A stretch of 64,000 bases of DNA. It comes from Glaciecola flavus (GTDB taxonomy: Bacteria; Pseudomonadota; Gammaproteobacteria; Enterobacterales; Alteromonadaceae). Position numbers and translations under genes: made by a program. Below are positions 10,601 through 18,424 of the stretch, one piece after another (the first letter of the stretch is position 1; the number at the start of each line of letters is the position of its first letter). Where the stretch lies: the NCBI RefSeq assembly GCF_042646125.1, contig NZ_JBHRSW010000014.1:124001-188000 (forward strand), in the 5' to 3' direction. The notes under the pieces are model-generated. The model was not told the origin of the DNA and searched no databases. It worked only from the letters and a program-made list of their open reading frames with translations.

Positions 10601-11528
10601 AAAAAAACAATTACAGAATCAGGTAAAACAAAAGATAGAAGCGGTTGCTTCAGTGGACTTGGAACAAAAAGATATCCAGACTTGGTCTATTGGCTCGTTG
10701 CCAAAGGTGTACAAACGCAAACAGGCCGGTTTTGAAATAAATGGCTTTCCGGCTTTAGTGGCTGCACAGCAAAAAGTTGACTTAGTTGTATTAGATGACG
10801 AAACACAGGCGAAGCATAGTCACGCTCACGGTGTCCTTACCTTGATCAAAAATAATATTCCGTCGCCGGTTAAGTATCTCCAGCAAAAATTACCTAACAA
10901 AGCAAAATTGAGCTTGTACTTCAATCCTTTTGGTCAGGTATCTATTTTAATTGACGACATAATATATGCTTCATTAGCCAGTTTGAGCGCTGAAAAAATG
11001 GCACTGCACGAGGTAAGAACAAAAGATGATTTTTCAGTATTGCTTGAGCACTGCCGAATGCTACTCAACGATAAAGCCTTGGTAATCGCGCAGGAAGTTG
11101 AACAGGGATTGGCTACCGCAAATGCTATTCAAAAGCTGACGAAAGGCAATATTCCACTCAATTTGATAAACAACATCGGTCACATCAAAAGCCAGTTAGA
11201 TGCACTAGTGTGTAAAGGTTTTGTTCAGCATTATGGCGAAGCTAGGCTAAAAGATTGGAACCGGTACTTACAGGCGCTCCTTCAACGTGCAGAAAAACTG
11301 AAGGTCGACCCCAACCGCGATCGCTTAAATCAACTCGAACTAGATAAAGCGCAAGCTTTGTTCGACAAGGCTTTGAATACCAGAACACAACGCCTACAAG
11401 ATACTGAAGAATTAAATGAGGTAAAATGGATGCTTGAAGAATTTAAGGTGTCACTTTTTGCTCAGCAACTAGGAACAAAATATCCTATATCCTTGAAACG
11501 TATAAAAAATAAACTTGAAGCTATGTAA
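7650..11528 (+). CDS. hrpA: ATP-dependent RNA helicase HrpA (DEAH box)
   Basis: At 1292 residues this matches the unusually long HrpA helicases (E. coli 1300), which in E. coli act on mRNA and stalled ribosomes. The Walker A motif GETGSGKT lies at residues 93-100. DEAH is near 190-193 (IIIDEAHERS) and SAT near 221. STNVAETSLTVPGIKYVVDTG and the QRSGRCGR arginine-finger motif complete the helicase core. The HA2, OB-fold and HrpA-specific DUF3418 regions fill the C-terminal 700 residues. No strong Shine-Dalgarno precedes the ATG. It is followed by a separate promoter and the PilZ gene. Confidence 0.96.
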   Translation: MIDFDFEKALSVCACKDKHRLTREYNAMKNAVDGDVPQEKIEKFLNKIADSQDFVKHRQSILPHIEYPALPVSERKDEIKQLIRDHQVVIIAGETGSGKTTQIPKMCLELGRGVHGYIGHTQPRRLAARSVANRIAEEIKSSLGEKVGFKVRFSDKVSDNSLVKLMTDGILLAEIQADRYLNQYDTIIIDEAHERSLNIDFILGYLKRLLPKRPDLKLIITSATIDPERFSKHFNDAPIIEVSGRTYPVEIRYKDPVDYDNEDQLGLIGLAVDELMREAPGDILVFLSGERDIRDAQDVLQKRQYRNTRILPLYARLSSNEQQAIFSPSSARRIILSTNVAETSLTVPGIKYVVDTGYARISRYSARSKIQRLPIEAISQASANQRSGRCGRLSDGIAIRLYSEADYESRDNFTDPEILRTHLSSVILQMLSLGLGNIKQFPFVQAPDERQINDGIKLLEELNAITRKQQAWRLTDIGRRMAKLPLDPRYARMLIEAANHDAVKEVAIITAGLSVQDPRERPQEKQQQADTAHAEFKDKDSDLISLLNLWNSFRQQQNALSNKQLRLWCKQRFLHFQRMREWQDIVSQIKQTLVSVNLRLNTQPAVYEAVHRSIAVGLLSQIGLKDKNKVYLGCRNAQFMIFPGSGVAKAQPKWLMAAELVETSKLFARQVASIQAEWLEPISTHIAKSNYAEPYWSMDRGCAQAFLTITLFGLPIVNRRRVDYSSIDHEVSRELFIREALVYGHTRLKYAFLKHNRAQVEAVELLEKKARRRDILVDEEVLTQFYQGKIPQNINNEADFKKWWQTASQKTPEFLNFNYEDLLKKTPDGISEADYPDVWVQGNIRLKLTYHFEPSESMDGVCLHVPISLLNQVHDIGFDWLVPGMRHELVTHLIKALPKRLRRNFVPAPDYAHACLEDLSSVDKKGAPVALLDALAQKLFRMSGTQIAIEDFVLENLPSHLQFNFAVVNEKGKIIANDKSLIQLKKQLQNQVKQKIEAVASVDLEQKDIQTWSIGSLPKVYKRKQAGFEINGFPALVAAQQKVDLVVLDDETQAKHSHAHGVLTLIKNNIPSPVKYLQQKLPNKAKLSLYFNPFGQVSILIDDIIYASLASLSAEKMALHEVRTKDDFSVLLEHCRMLLNDKALVIAQEVEQGLATANAIQKLTKGNIPLNLINNIGHIKSQLDALVCKGFVQHYGEARLKDWNRYLQALLQRAEKLKVDPNRDRLNQLELDKAQALFDKALNTRTQRLQDTEELNEVKWMLEEFKVSLFAQQLGTKYPISLKRIKNKLEAM

Positions 11529-11568
11529 GTTGCAAGAGTAAAAAGCACTTTTCGCCAATAATAAAAGG

Positions 11569-11597
11569 TTGACACCATTTGATCATACACCTATAAA
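11569..11597 (+). promoter_or_regulatory. sigma-70-type promoter for the PilZ gene
   Basis: TTGACA (11569-11574) and TATAAA (11592-11597) are separated by exactly 17 nt and lie about 40 nt upstream of the PilZ gene start. This near-consensus promoter lets the small gene be expressed independently of hrpA. Confidence 0.65.
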
Positions 11598-11635
11598 TGT
11601 TGTGACAATCATTCTTACTAAAAAGAGGTATATGA

Positions 11636-11938
11636 ATGCTAGGGTACGACGATAAACGGAACTTTTACCGGATGATGGTTAATTCACCTTGTGAGGTAAG
11701 ATTATTGGATCAGCCTTCGGTGACCAGTTTGTCGGCAGTATGCCGAGATATTAGTGCAACAGGTATGTCTTTAGAACTCGATTTACCAAGTATCGAACTA
11801 GGCGCTTCGGTCGCCGTAACAATCGAGTCAAATAGCGATCAAATCCCGACCTTGGAAGCAAAAGCAAAAGTGGTGAGATGTGAGGCCGGTGAAGATGAAA
11901 CATGCTTAATTGGCGTAGAAATTACGGATATGAAGTAA
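11636..11938 (+). CDS. PilZ domain protein (probable c-di-GMP receptor)
   Basis: This 100-residue single-domain protein carries both PilZ c-di-GMP contact motifs: RNFYR at residues 8-12 (RxxxR) and DISATG at 38-43 (DxSxxG). In the PilZ family these residues bind the second messenger, so binding is expected here. The ATG at 11636 follows an AAGAGG ribosome-binding site. An ATG four bases earlier runs into a stop after seven codons. There is no partner domain, so it probably acts as a stand-alone adaptor. It has its own promoter and converges with rlmI 6 nt downstream. Confidence 0.88.
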   Translation: MLGYDDKRNFYRMMVNSPCEVRLLDQPSVTSLSAVCRDISATGMSLELDLPSIELGASVAVTIESNSDQIPTLEAKAKVVRCEAGEDETCLIGVEITDMK

Positions 11939-11944
11939 TTGTTC

Positions 11945-13138
11945 TCACCTTTTTATACAAACCAGACCTTTTAAGTACATCCCTTCTGGAAAATAGCTTG
12001 CGGTCATATGGTCAAAATCTTGATACAAATATTCAACATAATTTAACTCTGTTTCTGCATCAAGTGCAGAATCGGCCACGATTTTGTTAAACAGCGAGGC
12101 CGGCATTAGACCTGAGCAACTAAAAGTGAGCAGCTTGCCGCTTGGCTTGAGTAGTTTGCAGGCTAACCTGTTGATATCTTTATAGCCTCTGGCGGCTTTT
12201 TCTAGATGATGTTTGTTCTCAATAAATTTTGGCGGATCCATCACAATAAGATCAAACTTTTCACCCGACTCGTCGTATTTTCTCAATTGTTCAAACACAT
12301 CCACTTTCAAGTGCTTGGCTCTGTTTGCGATGTTTTCGTCAAAGTTGAGTGAAATATTGTGCTTGGACGTATTTAAGGCACTGGCTGACACATCCAGGTT
12401 AATCACTTCTTGTGCTCCACCTTTTAAGGCATATAGGGCAAATGTACCCGTGTAACTAAAACAGTTTAACACGCGTTTGCCACGGCAATGTTGTCCTGCA
12501 ATTTGTCGGTTTTTTCTTTGATCAAGGTAAAAACCCGTTTTGTGACCGTTTATTAAATCAACTTCAATCTTGATATCATTTTCTTTAATTATCACCGTCT
12601 CAGGTAAACTGCCTTGCAAGGTTTGCACGACAGGAGATAAGCCTTCTTTTTCTCGCACCGCTACGTCACTGCGTTCATGAATAACACAATCTGGAAAGTG
12701 TGCCAGCAAAGCATTGACAATTTTTTTACGGTGTTTGTCAGCACCGGCACTGAGCAATTGGATGACAATAATATTGTCATATTTATCTACTGTAATTCCC
12801 GGTAAACCATCTGATTCAGCAGCGACAAGTCTATAAGCATTAGTATTTGCCTGCGCTAGCCACTCTTTTCTTAGGGCAATGGCATTGGCAACTCTTTTCT
12901 TAAAAAAGACATCATCTATGTTTTCTTGCAGGCTATAGGTCCAGACACGAGCACAAATTTGTGAATGAGGTGAATACGCCGCTTTCGCTAAAAACTCGCC
13001 ACTATGCGAGACAATATTAATCGTACCACCTTGTTTAGCTTGGCCAATAATTTTATCTACGGCGCCTTTAAACACCCAAGGGTGCTTGCGAAGAAGAGAT
13101 TTTTCTTTTCCTGCTTTTAATACCAATTGTGCTTGCAT
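11945..13138 (-). CDS. rlmI: 23S rRNA (cytosine-C5)-methyltransferase RlmI-like
   Basis: The 397-residue length and layout fit RlmI (E. coli 396), which methylates C1962 of 23S rRNA using S-adenosylmethionine. The N-terminal 70 residues form a PUA domain (LRKHPWVFKGAVDKI). The Rossmann methyltransferase domain follows, with NCFSYTGTFALYALKGGA (motif I) and MDPPKF (motif IV). The downstream FSCSG resembles the cysteine motif of m5C methyltransferases. The start codon overlaps the rnhA stop by one base (TAATG), so the two are translationally coupled. Confidence 0.93.
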   Translation of the reverse strand: MQAQLVLKAGKEKSLLRKHPWVFKGAVDKIIGQAKQGGTINIVSHSGEFLAKAAYSPHSQICARVWTYSLQENIDDVFFKKRVANAIALRKEWLAQANTNAYRLVAAESDGLPGITVDKYDNIIVIQLLSAGADKHRKKIVNALLAHFPDCVIHERSDVAVREKEGLSPVVQTLQGSLPETVIIKENDIKIEVDLINGHKTGFYLDQRKNRQIAGQHCRGKRVLNCFSYTGTFALYALKGGAQEVINLDVSASALNTSKHNISLNFDENIANRAKHLKVDVFEQLRKYDESGEKFDLIVMDPPKFIENKHHLEKAARGYKDINRLACKLLKPSGKLLTFSCSGLMPASLFNKIVADSALDAETELNYVEYLYQDFDHMTASYFPEGMYLKGLVCIKR

Positions 13139-13599
13139 TATGCTGTAAACCCTTCATCTTCAATAAGCGTTGTTGATTGTGCGGCTGCGCGTGCTAACTC
13201 ATCGACCCGTTCATTTTCAGTCTGTCCAGAATGTCCTTTTACCCAATGCCAGTTGACGTTGTGATTTTTTACAGCGGCGTCTAGGCGTTGCCATAAATCA
13301 GCATTTTTCACGGGCTTCTTACTTGCGGTGCGCCAATTGTTCTTTTTCCAATTGTGGATCCATTGTTGAATGCCATTTTTTACATATTGGCTATCAGTAT
13401 AAAGCTCCACTGCGCAAGGACGCTTTAGCGCACACAAGCCCTCAATTGCAGCGAGTAATTCCATACGATTGTTTGTGGTCAGTGCAAAACCTTGACTGAT
13501 TTCTTTTTCATGTTGATTAAACATGAGTAAGGCACCGTAGCCGCCTGGGCCGGGGTTTCCTAAGCATGAACCATCTGTATATATCGTGACTTTATTCAT
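13138..13599 (-). CDS. rnhA: ribonuclease HI
   Basis: This 153-residue RNase HI removes RNA from RNA-DNA hybrids. The catalytic carboxylates are present: Asp9 in YTDGSCLGNPGPGGYG, Glu47 in NRMELLAAIEGL, and Asp69 in YTDSQYV. The KGHSGQTENERVDELA segment contributes the loop histidine and last Asp. Length is normal (E. coli 155). It is divergent from dnaQ, the arrangement seen in many gammaproteobacteria, with about 90 nt between the two starts. Confidence 0.97.
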   Translation of the reverse strand: MNKVTIYTDGSCLGNPGPGGYGALLMFNQHEKEISQGFALTTNNRMELLAAIEGLCALKRPCAVELYTDSQYVKNGIQQWIHNWKKNNWRTASKKPVKNADLWQRLDAAVKNHNVNWHWVKGHSGQTENERVDELARAAAQSTTLIEDEGFTA

Positions 13600-13689
13600 T
13601 TAATTGCACAGTTTATAAACAAGTGAACGTATCCTATAAAAACAAACGGCAGTATACTGTCATTCAAAGAGACAACAAGTAAAAATCAC

Positions 13690-14406
13690 ATGCGTCAAAT
13701 AGTCTTAGATACTGAAACTACCGGCATCAATCCGCTCGATGGACACAGAATCATCGAAATAGGGTGTGTGGAAATGATTAACCGCAAGCTAACCGGTAAT
13801 ACTTATCATCAGTTTATCAATCCTGATCGAGAGGTTGAGCAGGAAGCGATAGATGTTCATGGCATCACCAATGAGTTTTTGGCGGATAAGCCTCGTTTTG
13901 ACCAAGTGGCTGACGCCTTTATTGCGTTTATTGAAGGGGCAGAGTTAATTATCCACAACGCGCCTTTCGATGTCGGTTTTATGGATCACGAATTTAAGCT
14001 TTGTGGCCGAAATTTACCAATGACCGCTGATATATGCAGTGTGTTAGATTCTTTAGAACTGGCTAGAAAAATGCGCCCCGGCAAAAAAAATAACCTTGAC
14101 GCACTTTGTCGAGTCTACAATGTAGACAATAGTCATCGAACCTATCACGGCGCCTTACTCGACAGTGAGATACTGGCAGAGGTTTACCTGTACATGACAG
14201 GTGGGCAAACTGCATTGAGCCTATCAGAAGACGATAATCAGGGTTTTAGTAACACTGAAGTAAAAATCAAGAAGCTAAACAACAAACCTAGCTTAAAGGT
14301 TTTACGTGCTTCAGCCGATGAATTGACAAAGCATGAAGAGTTTTTAGATAGCATTGAAAAGAAAGCAAATAAGGTTATTTGGCGAAACCTCACGTCACCA
14401 TCTTAA
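13690..14406 (+). CDS. dnaQ: DNA polymerase III epsilon subunit (proofreading exonuclease)
   Basis: The 238-residue product is the 3'-5' proofreading subunit of the replicative polymerase. The DEDDh set is visible: LDTETTGINPLDGHRIIEIG with Asp7 and Glu9, HNAPFDVGFMDHEF around residues 96-110, and HRTYHGALLDSEILAEVY with the final His and Asp. The C-terminal tail should bind the alpha subunit. It shares its intergenic region with rnhA. Its 3' end overlaps the proposed start of the next gene by about 50 nt. Confidence 0.96.
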   Translation: MRQIVLDTETTGINPLDGHRIIEIGCVEMINRKLTGNTYHQFINPDREVEQEAIDVHGITNEFLADKPRFDQVADAFIAFIEGAELIIHNAPFDVGFMDHEFKLCGRNLPMTADICSVLDSLELARKMRPGKKNNLDALCRVYNVDNSHRTYHGALLDSEILAEVYLYMTGGQTALSLSEDDNQGFSNTEVKIKKLNNKPSLKVLRASADELTKHEEFLDSIEKKANKVIWRNLTSPS

Positions 14407-15796
14407 GCGTAAGAGCAAATATTTACAGGTATTTGCTCTACTTTGTGCTGCCTACGCGCCTCATTCTTGGGGGCAGGAAGATGCATCAAATGGTCTTCAA
14501 GATACTCCTGTAATTAGCAATGAAAACAAGCAAGCACAAATAGACCTTGATGCCCGCAAAGTCCTTGAAAAAGTCGTACCTTTAGGCAACGAATATCAAA
14601 ACAACATTCAATTACTAGACAACCGCTTTCGCATTGACAGCGATGTAAAAAAGGTCACCTTGATTTTTTTTCGCGAGTACGGCAGTGCACCCATTGTTTT
14701 GGTTCGCCCTGATGGTTCGAAATTATACTTAGATAATGACGGTGTTGATGATAGCTATGATTGGTATGACACTGATACCTATGACATGATTCAGCTAAGC
14801 AACCCCATGCCTGGTCCTTGGCAAGCAATTGGTGAAATTTTACCTCAAAGCCGAGTGATGGTGATTGCAGACATTACCTTGAGCACTGACCCGATTCCTT
14901 CCCCTGTGTTTTCTGGCGAAATCATTAAAATTACCGCCCAGTTGAATAATGCTGGCAATCGAATTGATTTCAATGAATTTCGTGACGTTGTGTCTTTATC
15001 CGTAGATTTTGCAAGCACGAACAACCCCAATTTTATTAATTTTGGTCTCGGGACGAAATCCGTTGCAAGATTTGAGGACAATGGGCTTGGTTTTGATGAG
15101 CAGAGTGGGGACGGTGTGTTCACCGGACAGTTTGATCTAAAAATTTCGCCAGGTGAATGGCAACCCATATTTACTGTCAGAACGCCTTTGTTTTCTAGAG
15201 AACAAATACCCGACAAGGTCGTGCTACGTGAAAATCCCGTGAGTATGCATTATGAACTGGATATGACAAACAATGGTTATCACCTGCTGCATGTTGATGT
15301 TGACAGAGATTATGTCGATATTAGTTCGGTATTGCTGGATGGCACAATTAAACACCCCAATGGTGATGTAGAGCGATTTTCGGTAACCGAAATATCTGAC
15401 GATACAAGAGTTGTTGAGATCATCAATGCTGGTTACGGTGAATACAAAATTAACTTGAGTTTATTTGCGAATACCGTTAGCGGCAGAGATATCGTTTTGG
15501 ACGTACCTGAGTATGCTTTTACTCACGAAATGCCGATAGTTGAAATTGAACAAGCAGAACAAAAACAAGAGAGCGAAGCTGAACAGAGCACAGAGCTTGT
15601 TGTAAAAGAAGAAACTTCAGAGAGTTCGCTTATTATGCTTGTCTTAGGCTTAAATCTAGGCCTAATTATGATAGGTGGCGGGATTATCTTTTTTATTCTG
15701 GATCGCCGTAAAAACCCTGATCAATCTCTATTTAAGAGACTGGCAAATAAAATCCCCAAAATAAGAAAGAAACCGAAATTAGCAGAAGAAAATTAA
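14354..15796 (+). CDS. TIGR03503-like envelope protein with C-terminal membrane anchor
   Basis: This protein of about 480 residues resembles the gammaproteobacterial TIGR03503 family, which has no assigned function. A hydrophobic N-terminal segment (YLQVFALLCAAYAPHSWGQ) looks like a signal peptide with cleavage near SWG/Q. The central part is beta-rich with VWA-associated-like Ig features. A single membrane helix near residue 430 (LIMLVLGLNLGLIMIGGGII) is followed by a basic cytoplasmic tail. The start is uncertain: no in-frame ATG exists before the signal peptide, so the TTG at 14354 inside dnaQ is taken, though a closer rare start is possible. Confidence 0.72.
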   Translation: MKRKQIRLFGETSRHHLKRKSKYLQVFALLCAAYAPHSWGQEDASNGLQDTPVISNENKQAQIDLDARKVLEKVVPLGNEYQNNIQLLDNRFRIDSDVKKVTLIFFREYGSAPIVLVRPDGSKLYLDNDGVDDSYDWYDTDTYDMIQLSNPMPGPWQAIGEILPQSRVMVIADITLSTDPIPSPVFSGEIIKITAQLNNAGNRIDFNEFRDVVSLSVDFASTNNPNFINFGLGTKSVARFEDNGLGFDEQSGDGVFTGQFDLKISPGEWQPIFTVRTPLFSREQIPDKVVLRENPVSMHYELDMTNNGYHLLHVDVDRDYVDISSVLLDGTIKHPNGDVERFSVTEISDDTRVVEIINAGYGEYKINLSLFANTVSGRDIVLDVPEYAFTHEMPIVEIEQAEQKQESEAEQSTELVVKEETSESSLIMLVLGLNLGLIMIGGGIIFFILDRRKNPDQSLFKRLANKIPKIRKKPKLAEEN

Positions 15797-15900
15797 TGCA
15801 TCATGCGAGCGTGAAGATGTTTAAAAATACATGTTTACGTATAAAAATGCATCTTATTGTGCTTTATTTAAGCAACTTCACAAAAGTGTAAAAAAAGCAG

Positions 15901-15929
15901 TTGACTACTAATAAAGAGCACCGTATTAT
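15901..15929 (+). promoter_or_regulatory. promoter of the tRNA-Asp cluster
   Basis: TTGACT (15901-15906), a 17-nt spacer and TATTAT (15924-15929) lie about 50 nt upstream of the first tRNA. A GC-rich discriminator (CTGCGCCGC) follows the -10. Such discriminators are typical of stringently controlled stable-RNA promoters. Confidence 0.75.
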
Positions 15930-15982
15930 CTGCGCCGCACTCAAGCTTGCTAGACAAATTTGAGAGCAGAAGTTTGAAATTA

Positions 15983-16059
15983 GGAGTGGTAGTTCAGTTG
16001 GTTAGAATACCGGCCTGTCACGCCGGGGGTCGCGGGTTCGAGTCCCGTCCACTCCGCCA
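15983..16059 (+). tRNA. tRNA-Asp (GTC), copy 1
   Basis: A 77-nt gene with encoded CCA end. The acceptor stem GGAGTGG pairs with CCACTCC. The D arm is AGTTCAGTTGGTTAGAAT, the anticodon loop CTGTCAC gives anticodon GTC, and the T arm is CGGGTTCGAGTCCCG. It closely resembles E. coli tRNA-Asp. The 9-nt leader GTTTGAAAT (15972-15980) is complementary to the trailer ATTTCAAAC (16059-16067). Confidence 0.98.
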
Positions 16060-16080
16060 TTTCAAACACTATTTTTCTGA

Positions 16081-16157
16081 GGAGTGGTAGTTCAGTTGGT
16101 TAGAATACCGGCCTGTCACGCCGGGGGTCGCGGGTTCGAGTCCCGTCCACTCCGCCA
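16081..16157 (+). tRNA. tRNA-Asp (GTC), copy 2
   Basis: Identical in sequence to copy 1, starting 21 nt after it, with encoded CCA. The leader CTATTTTTCT (16069-16078) is perfectly complementary to the trailer AGAAAAATAG (16157-16166), which would extend the acceptor stem in the precursor. Confidence 0.98.
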
Positions 16158-16174
16158 GAAAAATAGCTACCATT

Positions 16175-16251
16175 GGAGTGGTAGTTCAGTTGGTTAGAAT
16201 ACCGGCCTGTCACGCCGGGGGTCGCGGGTTCGAGTCCCGTCCACTCCGCCA
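16175..16251 (+). tRNA. tRNA-Asp (GTC), copy 3
   Basis: Third identical 77-nt copy, starting 17 nt after copy 2, with encoded CCA. Unlike copies 1 and 2, its flanks show no clear leader-trailer pairing. No obvious intrinsic terminator follows before lolD. Confidence 0.98.
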
Positions 16252-16365
16252 TTTCTTCAATAGCACATCCTCTTTATGATAGTTTTATCTGTGCTTCACT
16301 AAAGCCTTGGGAATAGTCTCCGGATTAGTTACAATCCCAATCTATATCAATTTTAATATTCAAAA

Positions 16366-17064
16366 ATGTCTATGACGCCACCCTTGCTGTCTTGTAAATC
16401 AATATCTAAAAGTTTCAAAGAAGGCGAGCATGCTCTCCATGTACTAAAAAATGTCCAGCTTGAAATAGCGCCAAAAGAAATGTTGGCGATCCTAGGTAGT
16501 TCTGGTTCAGGTAAGAGCACGCTTCTGCACATACTCGGCACGCTTGACCAAGCTGATGCGGGTGAAGTTATTTTTGAAAATAAAAATTTACTCACCTTAA
16601 GCGCATCGGAACAAGCCGCCTTTCGTAATCAACACCTTGGCTTTGTCTACCAGTTTCATCATTTGTTGCCGGAGTTTAGCGCAATAGAAAATGTTGCCAT
16701 GCCTCTTTTTATCGCTAACGCTGCAAAGCAGAAAGCACTCGAAAGAGCCGAGGCGATGTTAAATCAAGTTGGTTTAGCTGAACGCGTATTACATAAACCT
16801 TACCAACTTTCTGGTGGTGAGAGGCAGCGCGTAGCCATTGCACGAGCACTCATCAATGATCCGAGCATTATTATGGCCGATGAGCCTACCGGGAATCTTG
16901 ATGCTGATACCAGTCAATCAATCGTGGAGCTCATTAAAGACATCAATAAAAAAAATGGCACAGCTTTTGTCATCGTCACGCACGATCAAGCCTTAGCTGC
17001 ACAACTGGATCGTACCTTATATCTTCATAAAGGTTGTTTTACGGAAAGTAAGCATGCGAAATAA
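16366..17064 (+). CDS. lolD: lipoprotein-releasing ABC transporter ATPase LolD
   Basis: This 232-residue ATPase powers release of outer-membrane lipoproteins from the inner membrane to LolA. It has Walker A GSSGSGKST (residues 44-52), the Q-loop FVYQFHHLLPEFSA, the ABC signature LSGGERQ (148-154), Walker B SIIMADEP, and the H-loop VTHD. The segment after the Q-loop (FHHLLPEF) is the LolD-type version that distinguishes it from MacB and FtsE. It is followed 21 nt later by lolE. The usual lolC is not upstream: three tRNA genes occupy that position. Confidence 0.94.
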   Translation: MSMTPPLLSCKSISKSFKEGEHALHVLKNVQLEIAPKEMLAILGSSGSGKSTLLHILGTLDQADAGEVIFENKNLLTLSASEQAAFRNQHLGFVYQFHHLLPEFSAIENVAMPLFIANAAKQKALERAEAMLNQVGLAERVLHKPYQLSGGERQRVAIARALINDPSIIMADEPTGNLDADTSQSIVELIKDINKKNGTAFVIVTHDQALAAQLDRTLYLHKGCFTESKHAK

Positions 17065-17085
17065 AAAAACGCACGGGGTTCACCC

Positions 17086-18327
17086 ATGACTTATTTTGTG
17101 AAGTTGCTTGCTCAAGGATTCCAAGCAAGTCAGGGGCAAGGCTTTATTCGTTTTGTATCTAAGATGTCTTCGATTGGAGTGGGTTTAGGCTGTGCTGCTC
17201 TGATCATCTTGTTATCAGTAATGAACGGTTTTGAAAATGAGCTCAGAAGCAAGCTCTTAAACCTAGTGCCTCATGCTGAATTTATTCAGGTAGGTGATCA
17301 AGGTATATATTTGCCTGATGATGCAAAATCTCGGTTAAGAGATGATCCGCGACTCAAGCAGGTTTTTCAACTAAACAAAGCGACCGCTTTATTGCAAAGC
17401 GGGAATAAAATAAAATCAGCAGAAGTAACAGGTATGAACGAGCGCTACCATGCTGCGAAATATGCGAAGGTCTTTGATTTTTCTGTACTTAGCCCTAGGC
17501 AAACAGAAAGTGAGAATGATCTTGAGATACTACTAGGTATCGAGGTGATGAACGCGCTTGACCTACAGGAAGGTGACAAGGTTCAATTGCTATTGCCCCA
17601 AACTAACCAAGAGCTGAGTTTTAAAACGCCTATCAGTGCTTGGTTTACGGTAGTGGGAGCGGTCTCTTTGGGCGGAGAGCTGGACAATTTTGTCGCATTT
17701 GTTGATAACGATGATTTAGCTCAACTACTTAACTTACACTCCCCAAATAGCACACATGTAGAATTTCAATTACACGATCCTTTTTTGGCTCAATCCTTTG
17801 TACGAGAGCATGGTTATCAATTCGACCAAGCGATTTATATGTCTAGTTGGTTTTTGAGCAAAGGGCATTTGTATCATGATATTCAGTTAGTTAGAGTCGT
17901 GATATACATTGTTTTGTTTTTGTTAATATGCATTGCTTGCTTCAATGTTGTATCTTCGTTAGTCATGTCGGTAAAAGAAAAAAGCAAAGCGATTGCCATC
18001 CTGAAAACAATGGGGGCAACACAAGCGCAAATCAGGCAAATATTTATTCTTAAAGGGATCAGAAGCACGTTTATTGGTGCACTTATTGGCTGTTGCGTAG
18101 GAACGCTGCTCAGCGTGTATTTACCCAATATTGTCAACGCGGTTGAGAATCTTACAGGTTGGACTGTACTAGATGCGGGTATTTACTTTACGAGTACTAT
18201 CCCATCAAAAGTCATCTGGTGGAACGTCTTGCTCACATTCAGTGTGGCGGTGACTATAGGCTTATTTGCCACCTTGTATCCTGCTAGTAAAGCGGCAAAT
18301 ATGCAGCCAACTGCTCACTTAAGCTAG
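17086..18327 (+). CDS. lolE: lipoprotein-releasing permease, LolE-like
   Basis: A 413-residue permease with one N-terminal membrane helix (about residues 30-50, GVGLGCAALIILLSVMNGFE), a large periplasmic domain (about 50-265) and three C-terminal helices. The region SWFLSKGHLYHDIQLVRVVI and the following FNVVSSLVMSVKEKSKAIAI track E. coli LolE (SWIGTYGYMYRDIQMIRAI) better than LolC, so LolE is preferred. With no lolC beside it, it may instead act as a homodimer in the manner of LolF, or pair with a LolC encoded elsewhere. It ends before a long inverted repeat shared with the convergent symporter gene. Confidence 0.88.
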   Translation: MTYFVKLLAQGFQASQGQGFIRFVSKMSSIGVGLGCAALIILLSVMNGFENELRSKLLNLVPHAEFIQVGDQGIYLPDDAKSRLRDDPRLKQVFQLNKATALLQSGNKIKSAEVTGMNERYHAAKYAKVFDFSVLSPRQTESENDLEILLGIEVMNALDLQEGDKVQLLLPQTNQELSFKTPISAWFTVVGAVSLGGELDNFVAFVDNDDLAQLLNLHSPNSTHVEFQLHDPFLAQSFVREHGYQFDQAIYMSSWFLSKGHLYHDIQLVRVVIYIVLFLLICIACFNVVSSLVMSVKEKSKAIAILKTMGATQAQIRQIFILKGIRSTFIGALIGCCVGTLLSVYLPNIVNAVENLTGWTVLDAGIYFTSTIPSKVIWWNVLLTFSVAVTIGLFATLYPASKAANMQPTAHLS

Positions 18328-18424
18328 AACAACGTTGAGTGTTACTGAAATAGAAAAAGGGCTTACTACGTAACGTCAGGTGTGACAGTAGGAAGAATAA
18401 AAGGCTCACCAAATAGTGAATTCA

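Noticed and set aside
15983..16251. Tandem repeats suggesting a CRISPR array
   Set aside because: The 77-nt units fold as tRNA-Asp with encoded CCA; spacers are short and there are no cas genes.
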